A model generated the notes under the pieces. That model was given only the letters and a program-made list of their open reading frames with translations, had not been told where the DNA came from and ran no database searches. A DNA stretch of 64,000 nucleotides from assembly GCA_037576195.1 (NCBI GenBank), contig CM075103.1, forward strand, positions 22,382,001 through 22,446,000, written 5' to 3'. The position numbers and the translations under genes were made by a program. Of the stretch, positions 1 through 11,320 are shown in pieces; the first letter of the stretch is position 1, and each line of letters starts with the position of its first letter. The DNA comes from Phytoseiulus persimilis (lineage: Eukaryota; Arthropoda; Arachnida; Mesostigmata; Phytoseiidae).

Positions 1-86
1 GTGAAAACGGGTAGGAACTCTGATGAAAGTGTACACTTCGATGGCGAGCCGTGCAAAGTGATGAATCGGACAGTTTTTTGGAGATA

Positions 87-2778
87 ATGGACAGCAGCGA
101 CCCTTGGAAAGATATCCAGGCTCTCAAATCGCGGCAGAGTAGTTTCCGTGAGAGACTTCTCAAGCGGAAGAAGGAGCGAGAAGAGATCGTTTACGGTAGG
201 TGCTTCGGCTGTTTTGAGGGTTTAGTACGGATCCACGAGGAGAGTTCATCGCATTGGTCAGCTGAGGACCAAGCTTCCCTTGACAGGTATCAGCTGTAAC
301 GAGAAGACGAACGTCACCGGCAGAGATGAAAAGCGACTCCTCTCGTCTCCCAAAGATGACTCCGACGATTCAGGAGACTGCGTCGATCTGGAACCAGCGA
401 CCGAGACTGAGATCGAAATGAAGATAATTTTGTGTCTACTCGATGTCGCGCTGGACCTCCCTATCGATTCGAGGAGTTTCGTCAAACATGTTTCGAAGAG
501 CTTGGACGATACAAAACACGTATCCCAAGAAACCGTCGATGATTTTCTCAAGAAGTTCGCCGCACAAGCCTTCATCTCCATCAAAGAGAATAAAGGTGAG
601 CTGGATGCCGAAGTCCTCGGGAGCATCGCAAGGCATCGAGAACCGAAGCGTGCCGACCGATAGGAATCCGAATCGACGGTGTTCGAGCGTTTGTTTCGGA
701 AGCCTCATCGCAAGATACGTTTTCACGTTCCAGATCCAGACGGTAGAGGAGCGATCTGTATAACAACGGCTGACCACACGAAGCTGCATGCCTTCAGCTT
801 GACGCTAAGGGACCGCGCAGACACCGTCGACGTGTGTGCCTCGCCAAAAATCGCGAAGCTCTCAGAAGAAGAAACGTGTCATGACGACGATATTCAGGGT
901 GATCAGAACGAGAATCAGATCGTCGTGAAGGCTCCAGGTAAATTCATCCACAATAAATTCAGAGCAAGATCACATTCATTCTTGATGAGATTGGAACTTC
1001 GTTTGACCGCTCAGTTCTCTGTCTCCAGCCAAACCGAAAGATGCTGCACCGCCCAAGAAAACTGACGACTTCATCGAGAACCTCCTGAACCTCCCTTCGA
1101 TCAGGGAGAAGGAAAATAAGAAAGTCGGCGAGGAAATCCTCGATTTGTTGAGTAAGCCAACAGCTAAAGAGCGGTCACTCGTGGAGAAATTCAGATCTCA
1201 GGGAGGCGCCTCGGTGAGTTGGCGAAGGACACCTTTGAATCACATCATTTTCAAATCGGTTTCCGATACCGCTCTAGTTCAAGCCGATCATGATAGGTCC
1301 TCGGAACCCATTAAATATCATCTCCAGGTTCAGGAGTACTGTCCGCACGGGACAGCGGCCGAATGCAAGCGGCATGGCGATTCCGACAGTTGTGGAAGGC
1401 TCCACTTCAAGAAAATTCTACAGCGGCACACGGACGAGTCTCTTGGGGACTGCTCGTTCCTGAACACTTGTTTCCATATGGACACCTGTAAATATGTTCA
1501 CTACCAAGTCGAGATAAGGTGAGAGAAATCGCGTGCATTCTTTCTCGTCCCCAGCATTCGTTCCGAAATAAGTGTTCTTCAGGCAGACCGAGGCCGAACA
1601 AACGGCATCGATGGGGGGACTCTGTTTCAACACATTTACGATGTTCGAAACCATCAAATCCTCTAATCAGACATCCCTCCCGCTAGCGAATCGTCGACCG
1701 CGGCGTCTGGAATCATAGCCCAACCCTCCGAGCCTACTGTGGAGCTTGAGAATCCGGTGGCGATCCTGCAGCCCGCTCAATGGATCCAATGCGATCTGAG
1801 ATTCTTCGATATGAGCATTCTCGGTAAGAATTTGAATCTCGTCCCCCGCACAGCCTTCTAGCGATGCTGGCTTTCATTTTTCTCGCGGTCCGTCCTCTGC
1901 CGCGCTGACCGCTGCTTCACGGGCTCTGCATTCGTTATAGGAAAATTCAGCGTCATCATGGCAGATCCACCGTGGGACATCCACATGGAGCTCCCGTATG
2001 GGACGATGTCTGACGATGAGATGCGGCAACTCAACATTCCTTGCCTCCAAGATGAAGGTCTCATCTTCTTGTGGGTGACTGGAAGAGCCATGGAGCTTGG
2101 GCGAGAATGTCTCAAGCTTTGGGGGTATGACAGGTGCGACGAAATCATCTGGGTGAAAACCAATCAGCTCCAGCGCATCATCAGAACCGGTGAGTACGCT
2201 CACAAAGACAGGAATCATTGACGTTGGCTCCACACTGGACCAATTCCGGAACGTGGGCAAGTTTTAGCTCGGATTTCACGGAAAATATCATCCCCCAAAG
2301 GTCGCACCGGTCACTGGCTCAATCACGGAAAGGAACACTGTCTCGTCGGGATGAAAGGTTCTCTACCTCATATCAATCGATGGCTCGATTGCGATGTGAT
2401 TGTGGCGGAAGTCAGAGCGACTTCACACAAGCCGGATGAGATTTACGGTGAGCCACTTTACTGAGGGAGACGTTAACCCGCCTCTGACTCCGGCAACCTC
2501 GGGTTCCCAGAACTCGTTTCAATCTGAATTTCTGAATCCCACGTGAAGAGTGGCGTTTTCCCTGAACTAAATCTGAATTTTCTCCGGACCCTCAAGGCAT
2601 GATCGAGCGTTTGAGCCCAGGTACGCAGAAGATCGAGCTTTTCGGGAGGCCACACAACGTTCAACCGAATTGGATGACCCTCGGAAACCAACTCGATGGG
2701 GTCCGATTGAATGATCAAGATATCATTGAGAACTTCCGGCGACGATACCCAGATGGGAACTGTATGCAAAAGCCCTGA
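87..2778 (+). CDS. METTL3: METTL3, catalytic subunit of the m6A mRNA methyltransferase (nine exons)
   Basis: METTL3 transfers a methyl group from S-adenosylmethionine to N6 of adenosine in nuclear mRNA as a heterodimer with METTL14. I traced nine exons: 87-195, 287-595, 734-937, 1029-1213, 1328-1518, 1687-1823, 1941-2189, 2301-2447 and 2597-2778. Every intron (91-168 bp) has GT-AG ends and the phases agree, giving 570 codons plus TGA, close to the 580 residues of vertebrate METTL3. The start is ATG at 87, whose N-terminus resembles the family (acidic start, then an arginine/lysine-rich helix); an in-frame GTG at 51 is not needed. Two CCCH zinc fingers lie at about residues 274-294 and 310-326. 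The catalytic DPPW motif is at residues 387-390 (from 1964). The C-terminal fold, with its conserved HKPDEIYG and ELFGRPHN stretches, continues to the stop. No frame break was found, so this looks like a functional gene. It is the only clearly multi-exon host gene in the window. Confidence 0.96.
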
Positions 2779-2902
2779 CTCGATCATTAGGTTGCCGCGG
2801 TGTACTTTGTATATAAGTCCACGTTTTGCTATTTAATCTGTTGACCCCGTTTTGCTAGCCGACCGTTGAATTCTGAGTGGTCGTTACGGCGCTCCGGAGA
2901 AC

Positions 2903-2908
2903 AATAAA
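2903..2908 (+). terminator. Candidate poly(A) signal of METTL3
   Basis: AATAAA lies 125 bp after the METTL3 stop codon, a plausible distance for a short 3' UTR. No other AATAAA was noticed between the stop and this site. Assignment is by position only. Confidence 0.5.
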
Positions 2909-3717
2909 AGTGACTCCATGTCAGAACATTCTCTCTCTCTCTTATCACGGAACAACTCTTCCCCCGGGGTGGATGTCTTGAGCAACCGAATGAGGCAGCG
3001 GACTGCGGAGGAGAGAAACTTCCTGAAGAAGTCGATCCGTGCGTACAGAAGGGTTTCCATCCCCTATGTAGGGCTCTGGATTTGACTTGAATCCGCTTTT
3101 CCCATGTTTCCAAAGGCTCCCATATGGCGACAAATCCTAGACAAATTGAGATCAACTTTGTTACAGTCCCAAACTTTGATCCGGCCTTAACGGCTTCGAG
3201 CTATCTTCGGGTGCCATCGTTGAGCCTGCTCTCGGGGATTGTTGGATTGTTCTTGGAAATTCCTCGCGGTCCCCTCAATGTTCAAGGATTTCGATGAGCT
3301 CAACCGATAGTCCCCGAAATCACGCTCACGATACATACCGAATCAAGCCAAGGCTGCGCGTGTGTGACGGATCCGATCCCTTTTTTATCAGGGAGCCTGC
3401 TCTAGGATCACGCTGCTTTGACATATCGTTCGCAAACGAGATGCCGAAAAACAGACCGAGCGCTTCCGCGGCCCATTCGACGGGCACTTTGGTATTCGAG
3501 ACGAGTGGTATCAGCCTGCGGAATCGATTACATCGAGTCCAGATTCTACGTATCGTCGAAGAACCAAAAGTTCATCGAAAGCTATCTGTCGAGCCGTATC
3601 TCCGAATCCGCTGCGGAGACCCTGTTAGCACGGAAAGACTCCGAAAGTTCTTCGCTTCGCTTTCGAAACGTCGGAAAGCGCTTGAGAACAACTCGAGCTC
3701 TACAGAGACTCTCATCC
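2909..3717. other. Intergenic stretch without a recognised gene
   Basis: Open frames exist here and just beyond, including one of 196 codons at 3294-3884 and a 58-codon one starting with ATG at 3124. None shows a recognisable domain or codon pattern, and the 3294 frame runs into duplicated non-coding sequence without being conserved in the second copy. I treat the stretch as intergenic. A lineage-specific exon cannot be excluded. Confidence 0.5.
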
Positions 3718-4856
3718 GAACGATGATTCACAGGGGGGTATATTCTCAGCGAATGCTAGGAGGAGCACGAATCCTCCTCGATGTCCACGATTCCTCGGCA
3801 GTTACTCCTGACGCCGAAGCGTGTGGAGTGGAAAAATCCATATCACTCGGAATGCACTCGGAGGAGAACCGTGCAGATTTCTGACGTGCCAGAATAAACA
3901 GTGGCGCGGAGAAGCGAAGTTGCTGCAACTTTGCTTTATTCACATGATGCGACCGTCGTACGGAACTGGCCCGCCGATGTTCGAGAACGGATTGATCCAT
4001 AGACAGACTCGCTCTTTTGCTGGGGTTGAGATAGACTTCGAGGAAGTATCTCCCCAGGTTCCTAAGCAGCAGAATTTTCGATGGAACAATCTACGCTGAT
4101 CCATGACCTTCGGTGTTTGAATAGAGAGTTGTGGACTAACGTGCCCTCCATATCAGGTTTGAGAGTTCTATTTAGCGACGAAGAAGGAATGCTCGGGTGC
4201 GTGGCAGCTCGTTTCAAGGGGCTCAATGCCGCTGGAATCCGTGCTGTCTTCTGGCTCGCCGTGATACACCACCAATTGCGGACTTTGGAATGATGAGCTC
4301 CAAGATGAGCCTGCTATTGGTCCTAATCCGGCTCCAGCTATCTCGGTTCCACATTCCACGGCGCCCCATCCGAAGATCAGCGAATCAGAGGGACGGTTCT
4401 AATTCAGTGAGAGAAACTGAATCAAATCTAAATATCTGTATCTGCGATATTGGTAGAGTAGGGGCTCCGACATTCGCAGGGACTGGCATTCTTGACAGAT
4501 GAGAAAGGGTAGATGTTCTCCGGGTCGGAATATACCGGCGACTGTTTTGTTCCTGAAGATTGAGCTCATCATGCGCTTAGTCATCGTACTCGAATCGATG
4601 AGAAGTCGTGACACGTTGTCAAACTATTCTCATGAGACCAAGCGTGTTCTTAGTTGCGAGTTGACGAGCTAGTCAAGCAGTGGTCGGCGGGAGTCAAGTT
4701 TCGAACGTGCAGATCAATGAGCATCTCAGTCTCTCCGGGATCCTCTCGCAGCAGCTGACGCTTCCATCGCAGCTAGAAATACGCCGCATCACGACTGGAC
4801 AGATGCGAGAATCCGCTTATCTCTTAGGCTCATCTCGAAACTCTCATTCCGGGCGA

Positions 4857-4862
4857 TATAAA
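4857..4862 (+). promoter_or_regulatory. TATA box candidate for NPC1 copy 1
   Basis: TATAAA lies 79 bp upstream of the NPC1 ATG at 4936. About 25 bp further down is TCAACTG, a possible initiator, which would leave a short leader of about 50 nt. The aligned position in copy 2 reads TGTTAA, so the motif is missing there. Confidence 0.4.
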
Positions 4863-4935
4863 GATCCAGCCATTCGAACTCAACTGTGATGCTCCCGTTA
4901 TTGGTGTACCACCGTTGACGGAGTGAGGCTGGACC

Positions 4936-7900
4936 ATGCATCGCCTATTGGGATACTTCGTGCTCACAGCCTCCATCGGTGCCGCGATCGCCTCCGACGG
5001 GCCTTGCGTGTTCAAAGGAGAATGCGGGTCAGGAGGTGTGTTCGACGCGAGTGTGCCATGCGTAGCTGAGGGCGAAGTGACTCAGACAAATCGACTGAAC
5101 GCCACCGGCCACTCCGCATTGATGACCTATTGCCGAGACTTCCTCGACCCCGACGGGGAGTTCTGCTGCAACGAAAATCAAGTTAATATGCTGGTTGATC
5201 AATACGGGAAAATCGCCTTGTTCCTAGCGCAGTGCCCCTCATGCAGTTTCAACATGGCGCGGATATTCTGTCATCTAACATGTTCTCCGCGTCAGAGAGA
5301 TTTCATCAAAGTAACCGAGGTGAAGAACGCCACCAAGGAATCCATATACGGCACCAAACAGGTTGGCAGGATCTCCTTCTTCATGGATGAGGACTACATC
5401 GATCGAACCTATACGTCCTGCAAAGGAGTGCAGAATTCCCAGACGCAGGGGATGGCGCTGAAAGCTTTTTGTGCACCGTTTCCCGTGTGCTCACCGAAAA
5501 ACCTTCTGACTGCGATGGGAACGGGTCCTTTCACTCCGTTCAAGATGGACTTCAAGTACGAGGCCACGCCCGAGAACACACTCTTCAACCACAACACGAC
5601 GAAGTGCAGCGAAGCTCCGTACGCCGGCCAGCTCCCCTGCGGATGCGGAGACTGTCAGGACGCTTGCCCTCCGTTTGAAGTTCCTGACGATGCACCCCCG
5701 TTCTGTATATTGGGTCTGGATGGATTCTACTTCGTGTTTGTTCTTGTGTTCATTGTACTCATAGCCGCCTTCGAGGTTTTCTGGATCCTCAAAGCCCGTT
5801 CCAGCGGCTCCGCGTCTCAGAACGATGAAACCGAACTTTTCCGAAGCAGCAGCGTGCAAGAAGCGGCCAAGGGACCGTCTTTGATGAAAACCTGCTTCCA
5901 TCGTTTGGGGGTCTTTTGTGCCTCGCGTCCCTGGACCGTGATCGCTATCGGAACTTTCGTCTGCATCTTGTGCTCTCTCGGGAACCTCAACTTCCACGTG
6001 ACGACAGACCCGGTAGAATTGTGGTCTGCGCCCACCAGCATATCCAGAACCCAACGGGACTACTACAATAAGCATCTCAAACCTTTCTACAGAATCGAAC
6101 AGGTCATCATCCTCAACAAAGGCGGAACACCGTTCACATACGTCAGCAATGTAACCCAACAATCTTACGAGTTCAGCCCAGTTTTCGAGAAGAGCTTCCT
6201 CCTGGATTTATTGGCCCTCCAGAACAAAATCACAAGTCTCACTGGGTCTTACGACAACGGAACATCGGTCGAAAAAGTTCACCTGGAAGACATCTGCTTC
6301 TCCCCGATGGGAAACGGGAAGTGCGCCATACAATCTGCTCCGAACTGGTTCCAGAACAACGCCTCGCTCATTTTGGACAACCCAGAACTTTATCGTGACC
6401 ACATCATCAATTGTATAGACAGCCCAACCCTCGTCGCGCAACAGGACAGCATACTCGGCATAGGCTGCCTGGGAGAATACGGAGGGCCGAGTTTCTCTTT
6501 TGCCGCACTCGGAGGCTACGACGAGGATAAGCCCCTCTTGGCGCCGGCCGCGGTTCTGACCTTCCTTGTGGATAATCATGAGAAAGCCGAGGACAACAGA
6601 AAAGCCGTGGCTTGGGAAGAAGAATACATACGTTTTCTCAAGAATTTCACTCATCCGAACATGACGATCGCTTTCACGTCAGAGAACTCCATCACGTCCG
6701 AGCTGAACCTGGAAAGTCGATCGGATGTCTCGACCATCGCCGTGAGCTACTTGCTGATGTTCCTCTACGTCTCGGTTGTCCTGGGCCGCTACAAAACGTT
6801 TGCCACTGCCTTGATTCATAGCCAGATCGTCCTAGGGGCGATGGGAGTATTCCTTGTGCTCGCTTCTGTCGCATCCAGCGTGGGCGTCTTCAGTTTCCTG
6901 GGAATCCCCTCGACGCTGATCATATTCGAAGTGGTACCGTTCCTCGTTCTTGCCATCGGAGTCGACAATATCTTCATCATGGTTCAGGCTTACCAGCGAT
7001 CGACTCGTCTCGACGGCGAATCCCTCGAAGAACACGTCGGGAGGATCATGGGACTTGTGGGGCCCTCGATGCTGCTGGCCAGCGCTTCGGAAGTGACGTG
7101 TTTCTTCTTGGGCGCATTGACCAACATGCCGGCCGTCAGGACGTTCGCCCTCTACGCTGCGCTAGCTCTCCTGATCGACGTTCTGCTCCAGATGACGGTT
7201 TTCGTTTCGATGCTGACTCTGGACATCAAACGACAAGAGTCGAAGCGCCTCGACCTTTTGTGCTGCGTCGGAGCGAGCCCGGAGGCGGACGCAGAACCCT
7301 CCGTTGAGTCGACGCTGTTCAGATTCATGAAGAACGTCTATTCGCCCCTTTTGAAGATAGCTTCGTATCGAAATGCGGTGTTTGTGATTTTCATCGCCAT
7401 ATTCTGTGTCTCTGCCTCGGTTGTGCCCAAACTCGACGTGGGTTTGGAACAAGATATCTCGATGCCCAGAGGTTCTTACCTTCAAGACTACTTCCGGTTC
7501 CTCAAAGACTTACTCCGGGCCGGTCCGCCGGTCTACTTCGTCGTCGGCGACAAATACAACTACAGCAGTGCGATAAATCAAAATCTGATCGGCTCCTTCC
7601 TCGTGGCAGAGAACTCCTCTCTGGTGAACGACTTGAGGCAAGCCGCGCGGTCCAAAGACAAGACCTTAGTCGCTGCACCCCCCATGTCCTGGATTGACGA
7701 CTTTTTTGGCTGGACGGAGGAATGTTGCTTCGAGCAAAAGGACACGCACGCATGGTGTCCCGAGAAGGAAGCCGCGGGCTGCGTGAGCTGTCCCAAAGAC
7801 GATATTGGACGTCCCCCGAGCATGACATCGCACATTCAAGATTTCCTCGACACAATCCCTTCTCTCAAGTGTGGGAAGGGTGGGCGCGCAGCGTTCAAAG

Positions 7901-8652
7901 ACTCAGTCGAGCTCATCCCGAACTCGGCCAATCCTGGCGAAGTCGAAATCGGGGCGACCAGCTTCATGACATACCATACCGTCCTGAAGGACAGCTCTGA
8001 TTACATCAAAGCTCTGAAAATGGCACGCTACGTTGCGAATCGGATAGAAACTCAGGTGAAGCAAGGCTACGAGGGCAACAAGGACGATGTCGAGATTTTC
8101 CCCTACTCGATAATTTATGTTTACTACGAGCAATACTTAAATATCTGGAACGACGTGGCTTTCCATCTCGCGCTCTCGTTCGCTGGAGTTTTGGTCATCA
8201 CACTGCTCCTGATGAAATTCAGAATACTCCCCACGATCGCAGTCGGAGTGTCGATTCTGATGATTGTTGTTGACCTGATGGGCGTCATGTATTTCGTTGA
8301 TATTCCCCTGAACGCCATATCGCTCGTCAATCTGGTCATGTGCGTCGGAATCTCAGTCGAGTTCTGCTCCCACATTGTGAAAGCTTTCGTTGAGGACGAT
8401 GAAGCCTGTCCGATCGATCGGGCTATCAACGCCGTGAAACACACGGGATCCTCCGTTTTGAGTGGAATCACGTGCACGAAGTTCATAGGAGTGATGGTTT
8501 TGTTCTTTGCCAAGAGTCAATTGTTTGTGGTATTTTATTTCCGTATGTATCTTGGCATCGTTCTCGTCGGTTCCATTCACGGTTTGGTGTTCCTTCCTGT
8601 TTTCCTTGCCACTTTTGGAGCCCCAAAACCGGATAAACGTGGCCGTGACTGA
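4936..8652 (+). CDS. NPC1: NPC1-type intracellular cholesterol transporter, copy 1 (intronless)
   Basis: A single uninterrupted 1238-codon frame, near the 1278 residues of human NPC1. NPC1 is a lysosomal/late endosomal membrane protein that takes sterol from NPC2 and exports it across the membrane. In order: a signal peptide (about 1-20); a cysteine-rich N-terminal lumenal sterol-binding domain (about 22-240) ending in a CGCGDC cluster; a first membrane helix (about 260-283); a second lumenal domain; the sterol-sensing domain (about 600-770) with GVDNIF at 675-680; a third, cysteine-containing lumenal domain (about 830-1070); and a final RND-type membrane block (about 1075-1225). N-glycosylation sequons are frequent in the lumenal parts. 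The tail ends KRGRD and has no LLNF-type dileucine sorting signal as in human NPC1. Most animal NPC1 genes have many introns; this one has none. It is 97.2% identical (35 differences) to copy 2 at 22109. Confidence 0.95.
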   Translation: MHRLLGYFVLTASIGAAIASDGPCVFKGECGSGGVFDASVPCVAEGEVTQTNRLNATGHSALMTYCRDFLDPDGEFCCNENQVNMLVDQYGKIALFLAQCPSCSFNMARIFCHLTCSPRQRDFIKVTEVKNATKESIYGTKQVGRISFFMDEDYIDRTYTSCKGVQNSQTQGMALKAFCAPFPVCSPKNLLTAMGTGPFTPFKMDFKYEATPENTLFNHNTTKCSEAPYAGQLPCGCGDCQDACPPFEVPDDAPPFCILGLDGFYFVFVLVFIVLIAAFEVFWILKARSSGSASQNDETELFRSSSVQEAAKGPSLMKTCFHRLGVFCASRPWTVIAIGTFVCILCSLGNLNFHVTTDPVELWSAPTSISRTQRDYYNKHLKPFYRIEQVIILNKGGTPFTYVSNVTQQSYEFSPVFEKSFLLDLLALQNKITSLTGSYDNGTSVEKVHLEDICFSPMGNGKCAIQSAPNWFQNNASLILDNPELYRDHIINCIDSPTLVAQQDSILGIGCLGEYGGPSFSFAALGGYDEDKPLLAPAAVLTFLVDNHEKAEDNRKAVAWEEEYIRFLKNFTHPNMTIAFTSENSITSELNLESRSDVSTIAVSYLLMFLYVSVVLGRYKTFATALIHSQIVLGAMGVFLVLASVASSVGVFSFLGIPSTLIIFEVVPFLVLAIGVDNIFIMVQAYQRSTRLDGESLEEHVGRIMGLVGPSMLLASASEVTCFFLGALTNMPAVRTFALYAALALLIDVLLQMTVFVSMLTLDIKRQESKRLDLLCCVGASPEADAEPSVESTLFRFMKNVYSPLLKIASYRNAVFVIFIAIFCVSASVVPKLDVGLEQDISMPRGSYLQDYFRFLKDLLRAGPPVYFVVGDKYNYSSAINQNLIGSFLVAENSSLVNDLRQAARSKDKTLVAAPPMSWIDDFFGWTEECCFEQKDTHAWCPEKEAAGCVSCPKDDIGRPPSMTSHIQDFLDTIPSLKCGKGGRAAFKDSVELIPNSANPGEVEIGATSFMTYHTVLKDSSDYIKALKMARYVANRIETQVKQGYEGNKDDVEIFPYSIIYVYYEQYLNIWNDVAFHLALSFAGVLVITLLLMKFRILPTIAVGVSILMIVVDLMGVMYFVDIPLNAISLVNLVMCVGISVEFCSHIVKAFVEDDEACPIDRAINAVKHTGSSVLSGITCTKFIGVMVLFFAKSQLFVVFYFRMYLGIVLVGSIHGLVFLPVFLATFGAPKPDKRGRD

Positions 8653-8722
8653 TCGCGATAATCGGTGTCGGCGTCGTTATAGCTCACCCACTTCTCGGGC
8701 CCGTTTCGTTCATATATGAAAT

Positions 8723-8728
8723 AATAAA
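8723..8728 (+). terminator. Candidate poly(A) signal of NPC1 copy 1
   Basis: AATAAA lies 71 bp after the stop codon. It is conserved at the matching place downstream of NPC1 copy 2 (25896-25901) inside otherwise diverged 3' sequence, which supports a real function. Confidence 0.65.
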
Positions 8729-8971
8729 GTGAACCTTTATGGATAAATTTGTATTCCGCTCGTCAAGGAATCTTCCGAGGGGCGTGTTATCGGAATAAAC
8801 CGAGACGCGAGGGAGCTTCGCATGTGTGGAATATTCTCGAATTTGAGTGTGAATCATCGGCGGCGCTGAGTCAATCTGGCAGTGGAGACTCGCATGTTTC
8901 GTTTCAGATCGCGACTGCTAACAACGCGGCCACCGCAGGATCGCTGAGGGGCAGCCAATCGAATTTCGGAG

Positions 8972-9330
8972 CTATCTCAGGGCGAAGAATGAGGTCTGCT
9001 TATTTATACGCCACGCTGTATACAAATAATGCTCGTGATCGCGTTCAGCGACTTTCCGCTGAGTTTTGCCACTCTGTTGGCCTATCGTTATTCCCCTGCG
9101 TTGTCGGTATTGATTAAATGTCTTCGATTGGCAAGCTGCTCTCGAATGATCTGATCCGATGGAGCGACAACTTTGGCTGTCCTCAAGTCCAGCAGATCTA
9201 ATCCTGAAAATGATATTAGCGTCCGAGGGAGCAACGTGTAGCTGTCGCAAGAGGCTTTGTCCCGCAGCTTCTATCGGTGATTCGAAGGTGAAACTTGTCG
9301 ACGAACCGAAGGATCCAGGGGAATGAGGTC
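8972..9330 (-). pseudogene. Degenerate minus-strand reading frame, copy 1 of a duplicated sequence
   Basis: On the minus strand this interval encodes peptides alignable with the longer frame at 27931-28250. Shared pieces include VRRQVSP, RQLHV, IIFRIRSA, SDQIIREQLA and a QSGRTQRHVAERD-like end. In this copy they fall in different frames and are broken by a stop and indels. I do not recognise the family. It may be the remnant of a second gene within the duplicated block or of an old transposon; the frameshifts argue against function here. Confidence 0.35.
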
Positions 9331-9699
9331 AATGGCCCCGAGTTGGTGGGATGGGGAGCGGGACGGATCACGATCAGCTTCAATCAAGGACTGAATGATC
9401 GCGATGTAACTGTCTCCCCACCCGCCAGATTATCATGGAGCGTCTGAGCGTTGAAAATCAGATAGTGCGCCCACGGAAAATCTGTGCAGGTGATATTGCT
9501 GAGAGGGCAGCTCACACAGTACGCATCTCTTGATTGCGGTTGAAGGGGAGCATGTATGACGGAGTGTAAGAATGACATTCCAATTTTTCCCCCGACTGTG
9601 GATATGGTATGGCTGATGATTGGAGATCCCATATGACCGGACATATCGTTTTCTTGAGCAACCGAGAAAATGTCTGGCATTCAGGCTCACAGACCGAGG

Positions 9700-10506
9700 G
9701 GTCAACCATGACTTTGAATGAGTTTCCCCGTCGAAAAGTTCGATGATTTCGGGGCAACGGAGCGCGAAATGGTTCCGGGATTCTAAGGGGGTGAGTGAAG
9801 AGCGCTTTTCCAACGGCCGAAATATCGGTCCTCGCTTTTTATCCGCGGGGCTGTGTACTGACTGTGTTAAGGAGTTTCTGAAGATCGCGAAGTGTGCTTT
9901 GCAATCAAGGTGACGCCCCCTGGCGGCCTCATCGATATCGAATCACCTGAGCTAGTGATCACACGCTGGGAAAGATTTCTGAGCGCCGCATTCCGCCCTC
10001 ATGGAGTTTTTCAGGAAATCAAATTTCCATCTAGAAGATCAAAACAAAAGCTGCGGACAGCTCGTCGCTGAAATCCGTGTGCGATGATTCAGACCTGGTA
10101 GTCCAGCTGGATTTGATTGCTCAATTTTCATAATTGCCAAATCGGCATCCCAAGCTGGATCTAGAGAACTCTTGAAAATCTTCGCGCAACACGGCTCGAG
10201 GAAATCATGGGCAGATATCCCGATTCCGATCAACTGCGGATAATGTCAGACAATGATTCTGGAGTGTTCAAGCACGCTATCCTCGCTAATGTAGGGGTGG
10301 AGCACTCCTTCTCCGTAAACGAGAAACTGTTTTCGGCAGGAAACTTTGTTTTTCACGAACGAACGTTAAGAGGCTCTTAACGTTACAGTTCATGCGGACC
10401 TACTTTTCGACGAGTAGACAGCCTGTGACGGTACCTGAGCTGGTCCGCTCGAAGATGTTTTCACTCAGTACTCTCACATGCTCAATTAATCTGGAGAAAC
10501 TCCGAG
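9700..10506. other. Non-coding stretch, no feature recognised
   Basis: Only short open frames occur, with no domain signature, tRNA-like box or clear repeat that I could detect. It lies between the last clear block of the NPC1 duplication and the long-TIR transposon. Confidence 0.5.
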
Positions 10507-10777
10507 AGGGTCTCGGCCATTGAGGCTTGGCCATAAGCCCCTTGGATTTTGCACTACTTTTGACAAAAATTGGTAAACTTCAAATGCTCATATCTCGGCT
10601 CCCAGGGTCACATGGGTTACAGCGCCGATCGAACTATTTTTGTTAAGCTCGAGAATAGAGCTATCGAATGGCATACATGTCTTTCGGATCGAAAATGGAC
10701 GCATTCCTTTAAAATCGATGAATCCGAAACAGCAGCGAAAATAGATAGCGTCGTTTGTGCACTCTGGAATTGAGCTG
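10507..10777 (+). repeat. Left terminal inverted repeat, outer part
   Basis: Aligns as an inverted copy with about 13130-13364. Shared landmarks are CATATCTCGGCTC, GAGAGCTATCG, AAAATGGACGC, TTTAAAATCGATGAAT and CACTCTGGAATTGAGCTG. The inner part of the same repeat resumes at 12036 after an insertion. Confidence 0.6.
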
Positions 10778-11157
10778 CCAGAGCGTCTGGCGGAGTCGAG
10801 AGAAGATTAACTCCATTGATGGCATTCGAGTAATCCGGAGCTTATCCCGGTGCGTGCTCTGAGCCCAGGCAGGGCTTGGCCCTCGTCCCACAAATGGAGC
10901 CATCGAAGCCGGCTTCCCCGCCGGTCCAGTTCGACGCCGCGAAGCAGACGATCTTCGTTTGTCAGATAGACGGGAACATCCTCGCGGGTCAGCTCGGACA
11001 GTATAAAGCAACAGTTCCTCTTCTCTTCGCATCATGGAGAAACTCGACAAGCCTCCGGTGCTTGAAGTTCGCGTCTGGAGAGTTTGGAGATTGCGTAGCT
11101 CGAAAATCGACCCAGGCAACCGGCGACAAGGGCTAAATTCATTCCAGGGGCTGGGTG

Positions 11158-11320
11158 GCAAAGCTGTGGATGGGGTTCGAGGTGGAGACGAATAGATCAT
11201 TGATATGCATCAGAAAGAGAGCTGGAGAGAGTACTGAACCCTGGGGTACGCCCGCACTTAATGAGTGAGAACTGGAGAGAGCACCATCGACCATAACGGG
11301 AGCGCTGGATTCCCGGACCA
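11158..11320 (-). pseudogene. Non-LTR retrotransposon reverse transcriptase fragment
   Basis: On the minus strand this encodes an RT fragment with AGVPQGSVLSP followed by a HINDL segment, hallmarks of jockey/CR1-type RT. The DNA is roughly 90% identical to 60298-60440, so both derive from the same family. It covers only about 50 codons, ends abruptly on both sides, and sits in the foreign block that splits the left inverted repeat of the 10507-13364 transposon. Confidence 0.75.

Noticed and set aside
3294-3884. 196-codon plus ORF upstream of NPC1 copy 1
   Set aside because: Its 3' part falls in the duplicated block, but the matching region at 21171 does not keep the frame, and no domain is visible.
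5491-6162. 223-codon minus-strand ORF conserved at 22664-23335
   Set aside because: Its conservation follows from the near-identical NPC1 coding DNA on the other strand. It has no start context or domain.
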